Source: CAZAPO01 sp044841755 (GTDB lineage Bacteria; Bacteroidota; Bacteroidia; Flavobacteriales; Flavobacteriaceae). From it: a stretch of DNA of 64,000 bases. How positions within the stretch are numbered: position 1 is the stretch's first letter; the number at the start of each line of letters is the position of its first letter. The position numbers and the translations under genes were made by a program. This document shows, in pieces, positions 27,892 through 36,544 of the stretch. The DNA is taken from NCBI GenBank assembly GCA_044841755.1, contig JAXOFM010000001.1, positions 186,001 through 250,000 on the forward strand. The letters are read 5' to 3'. Below the pieces are notes generated by a model, which had not been told where the DNA came from, did no database searches, and saw only the letters and a list, made by a program, of their open reading frames with translations.

Positions 27892-29865
27892 ATGATTCTG
27901 TTTATACTAAAATCTACAGCATGTTTACTAGTTTTCTTCGGCTTTTACAAATTAGTATTAGAGCAAGAAAACATGCATCTCTTTAAGAGGTTTTATTTAT
28001 TGGGAGCCCTAACTTTATCAATTATCATCCCACTAATCACTTTTAAAACATATGTTGAAATTAATCCTATTAAAGCAACCTTAATAAACACGAATGAAGA
28101 ACTTCAAGCCACTAGCACTTCATTTCTTGAAAGTATTAATTGGACTTTGATCTTATGGATTATCTATGCTATTGGACTATTTGTTTTTGGGTTTAGATTT
28201 ATTAAAAACTTATATCAGTTAGATTATAAAATAAGACGAAATCCTAAAAAGAAAGATCATAATTTCACAAATGTTTTGCTCAAAGATCTAATTATTCCTC
28301 ATACATTCTTTAATTATATATTTTTTAATGAAGAAAAGTATGAAGCTAAAGAGATTCCTAAAGAAGTATTTTGGCACGAGCAAACTCACGCAAAGCAAAA
28401 ACATAGTATAGATGTACTATTTATAGAGCTCTTACAAGTTATATTTTGGTTTAATCCACTATTTTATATTTACAATCATCTGGTAAAACTTAATCATGAA
28501 TTTTTAGCTGATCAAGGAGTACTAAACAAAGGCGTTAAACCTAAGACCTATCAAGAAACAATTTTGGCATTCTCATCAAATGCTCAACAACCAATTTTGG
28601 CTAGCGCCTTAAATTATTCATTAATCAAAAAACGATTTACAGTTATGAAAACTAAAACCACAAGAAAAGCTTTCTGGATAAGAAGCTTTGTATTATTACC
28701 ACTATTAGCAATTATGCTATATAGCTTTAGTAGCAGAGAAGTTATTGAAAAAGACTTTACAATTGCTAATGATCTAATCCCAGAAGAAAGTTATTTGAAT
28801 GAATTAGAATCTTTTACTCAAGAGGGAGCAACTAAAGCTCAAATCAAAGAATACAATACACTTGCTAAGAAATTGAACTATGATGATTCAAGGAAAGAAG
28901 AGTATATTATCAATAAAAATGATGTTGAACGCATTAAATATCTATATGGTTTAATGACTGATGCTCAAAAGGCAAGTGCTCAACCTTTTCCAAATATTGC
29001 TCCACCGCCGCCTACAGCTCCAAAGCCAGTTAGAATTGAGGTAAAAGAAGTTACTCCTCCAAAACCTCCAAAAAGCAAACCTATGAGAATTGAAGTAAGA
29101 GAAGTTCCACCTCCACCTCCACCAGTTCCAGCAGACGCAACTCCTGCTCAAAAGGAAAAGTACAAAGAAGCCGTTAAATACTATAAGAAAGCTGTTGAGA
29201 AAGCAGCCAAAGTGCAAAAGGAAGTGATTAGAGTAAGAGAAATTAATGATGTCGAAAGAGCCAAGGTTAAAAGAATGAAAGAACAAGTAGCAGTAGAAAG
29301 AAAGGTGGCTTTAAAAGAGCGTCAAGCTGAAATGAAACTTGTGAAAGAAAAAATGGCAGAACAAAGAAAGCTTCAAGCAAAAGAGCGCGAAGTTTTGAAA
29401 GAGCAACACAGAACAGAACGAATGGATGAAAGACAAGCTAAGGTGATTCTGGAGAAATTAAGACAGGTTGAAAAAAAACAGGCTCAAGCCGATAAAGAAA
29501 GACTTCAGGTACTCGAAAAAAAATTGAGAGAAACTGAAAGAAGGGATGCTGCAATTGCAGAAAAAACATTAAGAGAAATCCAAAGAAGGCAAGAACGTGA
29601 ACGTGCTGCGACCGAAAGAGTGTTACGTCAAAAAGAACGAATTGCGCTAAGAGAGCTAAGAGAAGTTCCACCACCACCGCCACCAAAAAGTCCTATTGAG
29701 CATATAAAAGAGATGGATAAAAAAGGTGCTATTTTCTACCTAGAAGGAAAAAAGGTATCTTCAAATAAGGCAATCAAGTTTATAAAAAGTAATAAAAATA
29801 TAAACGTTAAGACAAACCATTCAGATTCTAAAAATCCTGAAGTTCACATCACAAAGAACAACTAA
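27892..29865 (+). CDS. M56 (BlaR1-like) membrane peptidase with a long charged coiled-coil extension
   Basis: This 657-residue protein has BlaR1-type membrane helices and the zinc motif HEQTH (His162-His166) in the cytoplasmic loop. A further transmembrane helix (SFVLLPLLAIMLYSF) is at about residue 265. The C-terminal part is not a penicillin-binding domain. It contains a proline-rich stretch, REVPPPPPPVP near residue 405, then about 180 residues very rich in Glu, Lys, Arg and Gln. A second REVPPPPPPKSP box and a short globular tail follow. It should signal to the BlaI partner, but the stimulus is unknown. Confidence 0.88.
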   Translation: MILFILKSTACLLVFFGFYKLVLEQENMHLFKRFYLLGALTLSIIIPLITFKTYVEINPIKATLINTNEELQATSTSFLESINWTLILWIIYAIGLFVFGFRFIKNLYQLDYKIRRNPKKKDHNFTNVLLKDLIIPHTFFNYIFFNEEKYEAKEIPKEVFWHEQTHAKQKHSIDVLFIELLQVIFWFNPLFYIYNHLVKLNHEFLADQGVLNKGVKPKTYQETILAFSSNAQQPILASALNYSLIKKRFTVMKTKTTRKAFWIRSFVLLPLLAIMLYSFSSREVIEKDFTIANDLIPEESYLNELESFTQEGATKAQIKEYNTLAKKLNYDDSRKEEYIINKNDVERIKYLYGLMTDAQKASAQPFPNIAPPPPTAPKPVRIEVKEVTPPKPPKSKPMRIEVREVPPPPPPVPADATPAQKEKYKEAVKYYKKAVEKAAKVQKEVIRVREINDVERAKVKRMKEQVAVERKVALKERQAEMKLVKEKMAEQRKLQAKEREVLKEQHRTERMDERQAKVILEKLRQVEKKQAQADKERLQVLEKKLRETERRDAAIAEKTLREIQRRQERERAATERVLRQKERIALRELREVPPPPPPKSPIEHIKEMDKKGAIFYLEGKKVSSNKAIKFIKSNKNINVKTNHSDSKNPEVHITKNN

Positions 29866-29895
29866 ACATAACTTCTAAAGAACTAAATATTTCTT

Positions 29896-29922
29896 AAAAG
29901 CCCTGTTTTTCAGGGCTTTTTT
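29896..29922 (+). terminator. rho-independent-like terminator after the M56 gene
   Basis: The arms aaaagccctg and cagggctttt are perfectly complementary around loop ttttt and are followed by a T-run. It separates the blaI/M56 pair from the DUF4407 gene. Confidence 0.85.
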
Positions 29923-29978
29923 GTAACAATTCCTCAAAACTTGCGTTCTAATAGACAATCAATCTAATTCAACCAGTT

Positions 29979-31082
29979 ATGTTAAAGCAATTTTTTATTA
30001 TCTGTTCAGGTACAGATACGGACATTTTAGAGACCTGTTCAAAAGGAGAACAAAACAAATATGCTGGCATAGGTGCCACGGTTTTCTTTACTGCTCTTAT
30101 GGCATTCATTGCTGCCAGTTATGCATTATATACGGTTTTTGACAATATGTTTGCTGCCATATTTTTTGGTTTTGTTTGGGGACTACTCATTTTCAATTTA
30201 GACAGATATATTGTTTCAACAATTAAGAAAACTGGAAACATCATTGACGAACTTATTCAAGCTTCTCCTCGAATTGTATTAGCAGTTATTATTGCTATTG
30301 TGATAGCTAAACCTTTGGAACTTAAAATATTTGAAAAAGAGATCAATCAAGTTCTTCTAGAGCAAAAGAATGATTTTACACTCGCAAATCAAGAACAAAT
30401 TGCGCAACAATACACACCTGAGGTCGAAGCCTTAAATACTGATATTGAAGATTTAAAAACTGAAATCGATACTAAGGAAGCAGAAGTTAACGCTTTATAT
30501 GACACTTACATAGCTGAAGCTGAAGGTCGTGAAGGAACTTTACTTTTGGGTAAAGGCCCTGTTTATAAAGAAAAAAGAGAAAAACATGATGCTGCGTTAG
30601 CTGATCTTCAAGCTCTAAAAGAAACCAATAAATCAAAAATAGAAGCGGCCGAAGCTCAAATTGTTCAGTTAAATGCTGCCTATAATGATCATGTAGCGAA
30701 CTCTCAACCAATTATTGATAATTTTGATGGCTTGATGGCACGAGTTAATGCATTAGGAAAGTTACCTTGGCTACCATCTTTCTTTATTTTCTTGTTATTT
30801 CTGGCAATAGAAACTTCACCAATTTTTGCCAAATTACTCTCGCCAAAAGGAGAGTACGATATCAAATTCTTAGAAGACGAATCAAAACTAAAAACTTGGG
30901 CAGAACAACAAGAACATCAGCGTAAAGTGGCATTGAATACTGATCATGTAATTAATGACCGTGTTTATGGTGACATTAGTGAAGAAGAAGAACTATATGC
31001 CTACAAAAAGAAGGTTGCTCGTGAACTTATGAAAAAACAGCAAGATGCTTTTTATAAGAAGCAAACCAAACTTTTAGGATAA
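29979..31082 (+). CDS. DUF4407 membrane protein
   Basis: This 367-residue protein has hydrophobic pairs at about residues 30-80 and one at about 95-115. A long soluble coiled-coil stretch (about 125-245, rich in Glu, Lys, Ala, Gln) follows, then a further membrane segment (LPSFFIFLLFLAIETSP) and a charged cytoplasmic tail. This layout matches DUF4407, a Bacteroidota family without assigned function. It stands alone between a terminator and the convergent S37 gene. Confidence 0.82.
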   Translation: MLKQFFIICSGTDTDILETCSKGEQNKYAGIGATVFFTALMAFIAASYALYTVFDNMFAAIFFGFVWGLLIFNLDRYIVSTIKKTGNIIDELIQASPRIVLAVIIAIVIAKPLELKIFEKEINQVLLEQKNDFTLANQEQIAQQYTPEVEALNTDIEDLKTEIDTKEAEVNALYDTYIAEAEGREGTLLLGKGPVYKEKREKHDAALADLQALKETNKSKIEAAEAQIVQLNAAYNDHVANSQPIIDNFDGLMARVNALGKLPWLPSFFIFLLFLAIETSPIFAKLLSPKGEYDIKFLEDESKLKTWAEQQEHQRKVALNTDHVINDRVYGDISEEEELYAYKKKVARELMKKQQDAFYKKQTKLLG

Positions 31083-31083
31083 A

Positions 31084-32391
31084 TTAGATAGGGTTTAAAG
31101 TCACTTTTTGTCCTAACCACTCTCGTAGTTTAGCATATATCTTTCTCTTATCATTAGGAGAAAAATGTTTTATCCTGGTACTATGATCACCTCCATCTAG
31201 AACCATCATTAAGTGGTCTACGCTAGATTTTGGTGATGGTGCACAAGCTCCCCAAGGATCATACTCACCATAGATATAGAGAATTTTGTCGCCTTTGTTT
31301 TCTACATAATCCCTAACTTTTTTAATGTAGTTTGGATTGTACGTTAGATCAACATTTACTGGAGCAAACCTTTTATTGGTAGAACTTTTTACATGTATTA
31401 ATAAATCTTCTACAGGTTCTAGATCAAATCCATAATAACCAAGTTCAACCATATGTTGGTAGAAAGATGGTAAATAATGATGGAAACCTTTGTCGTTATA
31501 TAAACCAATTCCAGAAACTTTTAGTAAATAATCCCATAACTCTTGAGGTTTTGTATCAGAATCTGGAATTTCATTACATTTTGCTCCCCATTGCCAAAAA
31601 GAAAATGGAAACTCTAAAACCGAATATTCTAAAGCTTCTTCTATAGGTACTTTGGTAAAACTCATTTGCTTTTTTTCTGCATATTCTCTCAATTCACCCA
31701 AAACTGCTCCTCTATTTTTCAATACTGCTCTTTGAAATGCTTTTATCTTATTTCTACATTCTTTAGTTCCTACAGAATTTATCAACTCATTAGTTCGAGG
31801 ATCTTCAAGTGTATTGATTAACGGAGCTACATAAGGAACTGCTACATCGACATCTTTTGGGTATTTTGATTTATAGATCAAGACTGTTTCTCCTCCTTTA
31901 CTAATTCCTGTTGACATCCATTTTTCTTTGTAGAGCAATTTCAACTTTGCAACAATGCCATGGTAATCGGCTATTGCTTGGTCATTGGTTAAATATTCCC
32001 ACGGAATAGGATCTGGTCTTGATTTCCCATAAAAACGATATTCAACCATTACTTGATTAGACTCCAAAATTCTACTCAACTCATAGGTTTGAGGTTTTGC
32101 ATTATAGCCCTCAGTTATTAAAACTGTCGGACTCTCATAGCTACTATGTGAAATGTAAATGTAATGATCAAAACTTCCAGCTTTAGGATCATTATGATCT
32201 AAAGGTTGTTTTAATACCAATTGATATGCCTCTTTAAAATGTTCTGCGGCTCTAATATTTGAAATCTCCGCCTTAGGAAATAAAGCCTGCAATTGTTCTT
32301 TAAAAGTTAACCCTTCAAGATTAACTCTTGATGATTTGCATGAAGCTAACCCTATTATCAAGAAGAATATGAAGCATCTTTTAATCGTCAT
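31084..32391 (-). CDS. S37 family (PS-10) tripeptidyl aminopeptidase-like lipoprotein
   Basis: The ATG at 32391 is preferred over an upstream one because it gives a proper lipoprotein signal (KRCFIFFLIIGLASCKS). The protein has the S37 features: KQPLDHNDPKAGSFDHYIY near the start, a GISKGG nucleophile elbow (Ser164), Asp in IYGEYDPWGACA and His in DGGDHSTRI. Known members remove tripeptides from N-termini, often with a proline preference. It diverges from the reductase gene that starts the collagen-residue operon, only 136 bp away. A role in trimming Pro-rich peptides is plausible but inferred. Confidence 0.83.
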   Translation of the reverse strand: MTIKRCFIFFLIIGLASCKSSRVNLEGLTFKEQLQALFPKAEISNIRAAEHFKEAYQLVLKQPLDHNDPKAGSFDHYIYISHSSYESPTVLITEGYNAKPQTYELSRILESNQVMVEYRFYGKSRPDPIPWEYLTNDQAIADYHGIVAKLKLLYKEKWMSTGISKGGETVLIYKSKYPKDVDVAVPYVAPLINTLEDPRTNELINSVGTKECRNKIKAFQRAVLKNRGAVLGELREYAEKKQMSFTKVPIEEALEYSVLEFPFSFWQWGAKCNEIPDSDTKPQELWDYLLKVSGIGLYNDKGFHHYLPSFYQHMVELGYYGFDLEPVEDLLIHVKSSTNKRFAPVNVDLTYNPNYIKKVRDYVENKGDKILYIYGEYDPWGACAPSPKSSVDHLMMVLDGGDHSTRIKHFSPNDKRKIYAKLREWLGQKVTLNPI

Positions 32392-32527
32392 AAATTTTAA
32401 TATCAAAGTAGTAAAGATAGTTCGTGTAAAACGCAGTTGTTGATAGTAAATTATCCAACTTTAGTTAGATTTTATTAAAACACGAATAAAATATTGATGA
32501 AACATTCGATTTTCATATTTTTAAAAA

Positions 32528-33487
32528 ATGGATAGGATTGCGCAAATTGACAACAATTTTATTGAGTCAAATACTAATTTCAAAGATTTGGTAAGTCTTC
32601 TTAAAATTGGTTTTTCATCTTCAGAAACAATTGTACCAATGCGACATCATCATGATTTTCCTAACCCTACTGTTGGTGCAGAATCCACCCTATTATTAAT
32701 GCCTGCATGGAATCCTAGTAAAGAAGCTGGTGTTAAGGTAGTAACTGTAAGTCCAGAAAATGGGCAGTTTGATCTTCCTTCAATTCAGGGAACTTATATT
32801 TATTTGGATGCTGAAAAAGGTACTTTGAAAGGTATTCTGGAGGCTAAAAGTTTAACCGTGAAACGAACTGCAGCAGCTTCAGCTTTAGCATCTTCCTTTT
32901 TATCAAGAGAAAGTTCATCATCCTTATTAATGATTGGAACTGGAGCACTTTCAATCAACCTCATTAAGGCACATGCTTCTGTTAGGCCAATTGAGCAAGT
33001 TTATGTTTGGGGAAGAAATGTTGAAAAAGCACGAGCCATTTGTAATAAACTTTCAAACGAAGATTTTTCAATCGAAGCTATCCAAAATGTTAAAGATAAA
33101 ATTTCTGAAGTAGATATCATTTCATGTGCTACACTCTCAAAAACACCTTTAGTTCTAGGTAAGTACCTCAAACCAGGCCAATATATCGATCTTGTTGGTG
33201 CATACCGAAAAGACATGCGTGAAGCAGATAATGACACCGTTCAAAAGTCATCAGTTTATGTTGATACTTTTCAAGGAGGTTTAAAAGAAAGTGGAGATAT
33301 AGTAATTCCTCTACAAGAAGGTATTCTTTTAGAGAATGACATTAAAGCGGATTTATTTCAACTATGTTCTAATCAAAAGGGAGGAAGGCAATCTGAAAGT
33401 GAAATTACTATGTTCAAATCAGTTGGTCATGCCTTAGAAGATCTGGTAGCTGCAAAATACTACTACAATAAATACATTAATGAGTAA
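32528..33487 (+). CDS. ornithine cyclodeaminase/mu-crystallin family; probable delta1-pyrroline-2-carboxylate reductase
   Basis: This 319-residue protein has the family's N-terminal MRHHHDFPNPTVGAESTLLLMP segment with the conserved Lys region later (ILEAKSLTVKRTAAASALAS). It also has a Rossmann nucleotide-binding motif (LMIGTGALSINLIKAH). It overlaps the trans-3-hydroxyproline dehydratase gene by 8 bp. That pairing is the established signature of L-3-hydroxyproline catabolism: the dehydratase yields delta1-pyrroline-2-carboxylate, and this enzyme reduces it to L-proline. True ornithine cyclodeaminase activity is possible but less likely here. It is first in a six-gene overlapping operon. Confidence 0.87.
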   Translation: MDRIAQIDNNFIESNTNFKDLVSLLKIGFSSSETIVPMRHHHDFPNPTVGAESTLLLMPAWNPSKEAGVKVVTVSPENGQFDLPSIQGTYIYLDAEKGTLKGILEAKSLTVKRTAAASALASSFLSRESSSSLLMIGTGALSINLIKAHASVRPIEQVYVWGRNVEKARAICNKLSNEDFSIEAIQNVKDKISEVDIISCATLSKTPLVLGKYLKPGQYIDLVGAYRKDMREADNDTVQKSSVYVDTFQGGLKESGDIVIPLQEGILLENDIKADLFQLCSNQKGGRQSESEITMFKSVGHALEDLVAAKYYYNKYINE

Positions 33488-34547
33488 GACTTATCAAAAT
33501 ATACTATCTAAAACGAGTTTTAATCCTCCAAATGACTGGTTACAAATAAAGACCATTGACATGCACACAGGAGGAGAACCATTACGAGTAATTGTTGATG
33601 GATTTCCAGAATTAAAAGGAAATTCTGTTTTAGATTATCGTAGATACTGTAAAGAACATTACGATTATTTACGTACCTCTTTAATGTTCGAACCTAGAGG
33701 TCATGCCGATATGTATGGTTGTATTTTGTTACCTCCCAATGATGATAAAGGCGATTTCGGAATCATCTTTTTGCATAATGAAGGGTATTCTACTATGTGT
33801 GGTCATGCAATCATCGCTATTTCTACTTTAGCTGTTGAAATGAACTGGATTAATGCACAAGAAGGTGACAACATTATTAAAATTGATGCTCCTTGTGGTA
33901 GAATTACTTCGTATGCTAATGTAAAAAACGGAAAAGTAACCGGAGTTCGTTTTCATTGCGTACCAAGTTTTGTTGTTGGATTAGACAGGACAGTAGATGT
34001 TGAAGGATTAGGCTCTATCTCTTACGATCTTGCCTATGGAGGTGCATTTTACGCCTACGTAGATATGGACAAGAACAACTTCAATTTTGATTTAAGCTCA
34101 GATTCTTATCGTCAGCTCATTCAAACAGGAATGAACATCAAACAGGCGGTTACGGAAGCTGATAAAGAAATATTACACCCTTTTGAAGATGACCTAAGCT
34201 TTCTCTACGGAACCATTTTTATAGATAATAATAAACAAACTTCTGGTACAGATAGCAGAAACGTCTGCATTTTTGCTGAAGGTGAAGTAGATCGTTGTCC
34301 AACAGGTTCGGGAGTATCAGGACGAATGGCAATTCATAAAGAAAGAAAGGAAATTGACTACGGTGAAACAATGAGTATTGAAAGTATTACTGGATCAGTA
34401 TTTAGAGGTTCTGTTGTTTCTGAAGAAGATTATGGTCCTTTCACCGCTGTAATTCCTCAAGTGGAGGGAACAGCTCATATTACTGGAATGCAAACTTTTG
34501 TAATTGACCCTAACGATCCCATGAAAAACGGATTTATACTAAGATGA
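33480..34547 (+). CDS. trans-3-hydroxy-L-proline dehydratase (proline racemase family)
   Basis: This 355-residue enzyme has the proline racemase fold. The first active-site residue is Cys107 (STMCGHAI). At the second site, where racemases and epimerases have Cys in DRSPCGTG, this protein has DRCPTGSG, so Thr275 takes the Cys position. The Cys/Thr pair is the recognised hallmark of trans-3-hydroxy-L-proline dehydratase. It overlaps the reductase gene upstream (8 bp) and the GH63-like gene downstream (4 bp). A Cys/Cys paralogue is encoded at 51785-52795. 3-Hydroxyproline occurs chiefly in collagens. Confidence 0.92.
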   Translation: MSKTYQNILSKTSFNPPNDWLQIKTIDMHTGGEPLRVIVDGFPELKGNSVLDYRRYCKEHYDYLRTSLMFEPRGHADMYGCILLPPNDDKGDFGIIFLHNEGYSTMCGHAIIAISTLAVEMNWINAQEGDNIIKIDAPCGRITSYANVKNGKVTGVRFHCVPSFVVGLDRTVDVEGLGSISYDLAYGGAFYAYVDMDKNNFNFDLSSDSYRQLIQTGMNIKQAVTEADKEILHPFEDDLSFLYGTIFIDNNKQTSGTDSRNVCIFAEGEVDRCPTGSGVSGRMAIHKERKEIDYGETMSIESITGSVFRGSVVSEEDYGPFTAVIPQVEGTAHITGMQTFVIDPNDPMKNGFILR

Positions 34548-36544
34548 AACTATTTACACTTATATATTTAACGCTTCTTGTCAGTTGTACAACCGATGAG
34601 AAAAGAACAGCAGAGAATAATTATCTAAAGTTCAGCGAAAATATCCTTGATTATAAAATCACACCAAAAAACAAATATGATCGTGATGGACTTATGTTTT
34701 CTGATCAAGGTGCTTGGTTTGCTTATAGTTTTCCCAAGGATTCAATAAGTATAATTGAAGATTTTTCTGGCCCTTTTTTAATGACTCAGGAAAATGGAAA
34801 TTGGAGTAGTGCCAGTTTCGCTCCTATAAGAGTTACTACAGGTGATTATCCTATTTATCCCAAAAAAGAAGATTTAATTTCTCAAAGTTCATTTTCCAGT
34901 CATTTAGAACAAACCATCCAACTTCGAGGTGTAGTTTTAAAAGAACAGCTAATATTTCTTAGCGGAAACTCAGCTCTTATTCAATATAGCTTTACAAATA
35001 ATGAGGAATATATTCAAGAAATCAATTATTACTGGGAGAACTTGCCTATTATGGCTGATAGTATAACATTGAAAACTAAAGATAATGAATTAACAATAAG
35101 CTCTAAACTAAGTCAAGCTGTTGGGCATATCATTTTTCCTAAAAACACAAATGTCTCATTAACTAATAATGGCTATCAAACCAGCAATCAATCAATAAAT
35201 CTAAAACCTAACGAAACTAAGTCATTCGTAGTCTCTCAAACTTTCATCTTCCCAGAATATTCTTGGGAAGAAGAACAAAAGCTTATTGCTTCTGTAGATT
35301 TTGATTCGGTTATAGAGGCTAGAAAAACAAAAAAGAACGATCAACTAAAATCGCTCATCTCTAAACGCAAGCCTCAATTTCAAAGCAGCATTTATGCTCA
35401 GGTTCTAGCAAAAGCACATCTAACCTTGCAAAACAACTGGAGAGTTCCTGCTGGCGAAATAAAGCATGAAGGACTGTTCCCTAGCTACCATTACGTTTGG
35501 TTTAATGGATTCTGGTCTTGGGATTCTTGGAAACATGCTGTTGGATTGTCGCATTATGACACAGATCTTGCCAAAAAGCAAATAAAACTTATGTTTGAAT
35601 TTCAACTGGAAGATGGTTTTATAGTCGATTGTGTATTTCGCGATACATTAATTGAGCCTCATAATTGGAGAGACACCAAACCTCCTCTTTCAGCTTGGGC
35701 AGTTGCTAAAATTTATGAAAAGGATAAAGATTTAGAGTTTATAGAATACATGTATCCAAAACTCAAAAAGTATCATTATTGGTGGTACAGTAAACGTGAT
35801 CATGATAAAGATGGGATTTGTGAATATGGTTCAACCGATGGGACAGCTATAGCCGCAAAATGGGAGAGCGGAATGGACAATGCCATTCGTTTTGATAATG
35901 TAGAAATGCTACAGAATGATGAAGGTGCTTATTCTATGAATCAAGAAAGTGTTGATCTAAATGCATATTTATATGCCGAAAAACTTTTCATGGCTCAACT
36001 TGCTGAAGCATTAAATTCAAACGATTTTAAAACCTATCTGGAGGAAGCAGAAAAACTAAAACAAATCATTCAAACCCAGTTTTATGACCCTAAGGATGGG
36101 TGGTTTTACGACACTAATATTGAAGGGGACTCATTTATAAAAGGAGAAGGTAGTGAAGGATGGACCGCTCTTTGGGCTAATGCAGCTACCCAAGAGCAAG
36201 CCGATGCTGTTAAAAATAGAATGATGGATCTAAATAAATTTTACACCAAAGTACCTTTCCAAACAATGAGCGCCGATCACCCAAAGTTTGACCCATTAAA
36301 AGGTTATTGGCGAGGACCAAATTGGTTTGATCAATCATATTTTGGAACTAAAGCCTTAAGAAACTATGGTTTTAATGAAGAGGCAGATAAAGCAACAAAG
36401 GCTATATTAGCTGGAGCAGAAGGATTACTTGTAAAGGGAATGTCCATTAGAGAAAACTATCATCCTTTAACTGGAAAGGGAGGCAATGCGAAAAACTTTA
36501 GTTGGAGTGCTGCACACATAATCATGATGTTATTAGGTGAATAA
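34544..36544 (+). CDS. GH63-like (MGH1-type) alpha-glucosidase lipoprotein
   Basis: This 666-residue protein has a lipoprotein signal (LIYLTLLVSCTTDE), a beta-sandwich N-terminal half and an (alpha/alpha)6 barrel. Family motifs are FWSWDSWKHA, WESGMDNAIRFD with probable general acid Asp445, and IRENYHPLTGKG with probable general base Glu637, then FSWSAA. These fit GH63 (YgjK-like) inverting alpha-glucosidases. From memory, E. coli YgjK variants bind or form Glc-alpha-1,2-Gal, the disaccharide carried by collagen hydroxylysine. The gene overlaps a trans-3-hydroxyproline dehydratase gene and a hydroxylysine-type kinase fusion. Removal of the glucose from glucosyl-galactosyl-hydroxylysine is my inference. 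Confidence 0.78.
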   Translation: MKLFTLIYLTLLVSCTTDEKRTAENNYLKFSENILDYKITPKNKYDRDGLMFSDQGAWFAYSFPKDSISIIEDFSGPFLMTQENGNWSSASFAPIRVTTGDYPIYPKKEDLISQSSFSSHLEQTIQLRGVVLKEQLIFLSGNSALIQYSFTNNEEYIQEINYYWENLPIMADSITLKTKDNELTISSKLSQAVGHIIFPKNTNVSLTNNGYQTSNQSINLKPNETKSFVVSQTFIFPEYSWEEEQKLIASVDFDSVIEARKTKKNDQLKSLISKRKPQFQSSIYAQVLAKAHLTLQNNWRVPAGEIKHEGLFPSYHYVWFNGFWSWDSWKHAVGLSHYDTDLAKKQIKLMFEFQLEDGFIVDCVFRDTLIEPHNWRDTKPPLSAWAVAKIYEKDKDLEFIEYMYPKLKKYHYWWYSKRDHDKDGICEYGSTDGTAIAAKWESGMDNAIRFDNVEMLQNDEGAYSMNQESVDLNAYLYAEKLFMAQLAEALNSNDFKTYLEEAEKLKQIIQTQFYDPKDGWFYDTNIEGDSFIKGEGSEGWTALWANAATQEQADAVKNRMMDLNKFYTKVPFQTMSADHPKFDPLKGYWRGPNWFDQSYFGTKALRNYGFNEEADKATKAILAGAEGLLVKGMSIRENYHPLTGKGGNAKNFSWSAAHIIMMLLGE

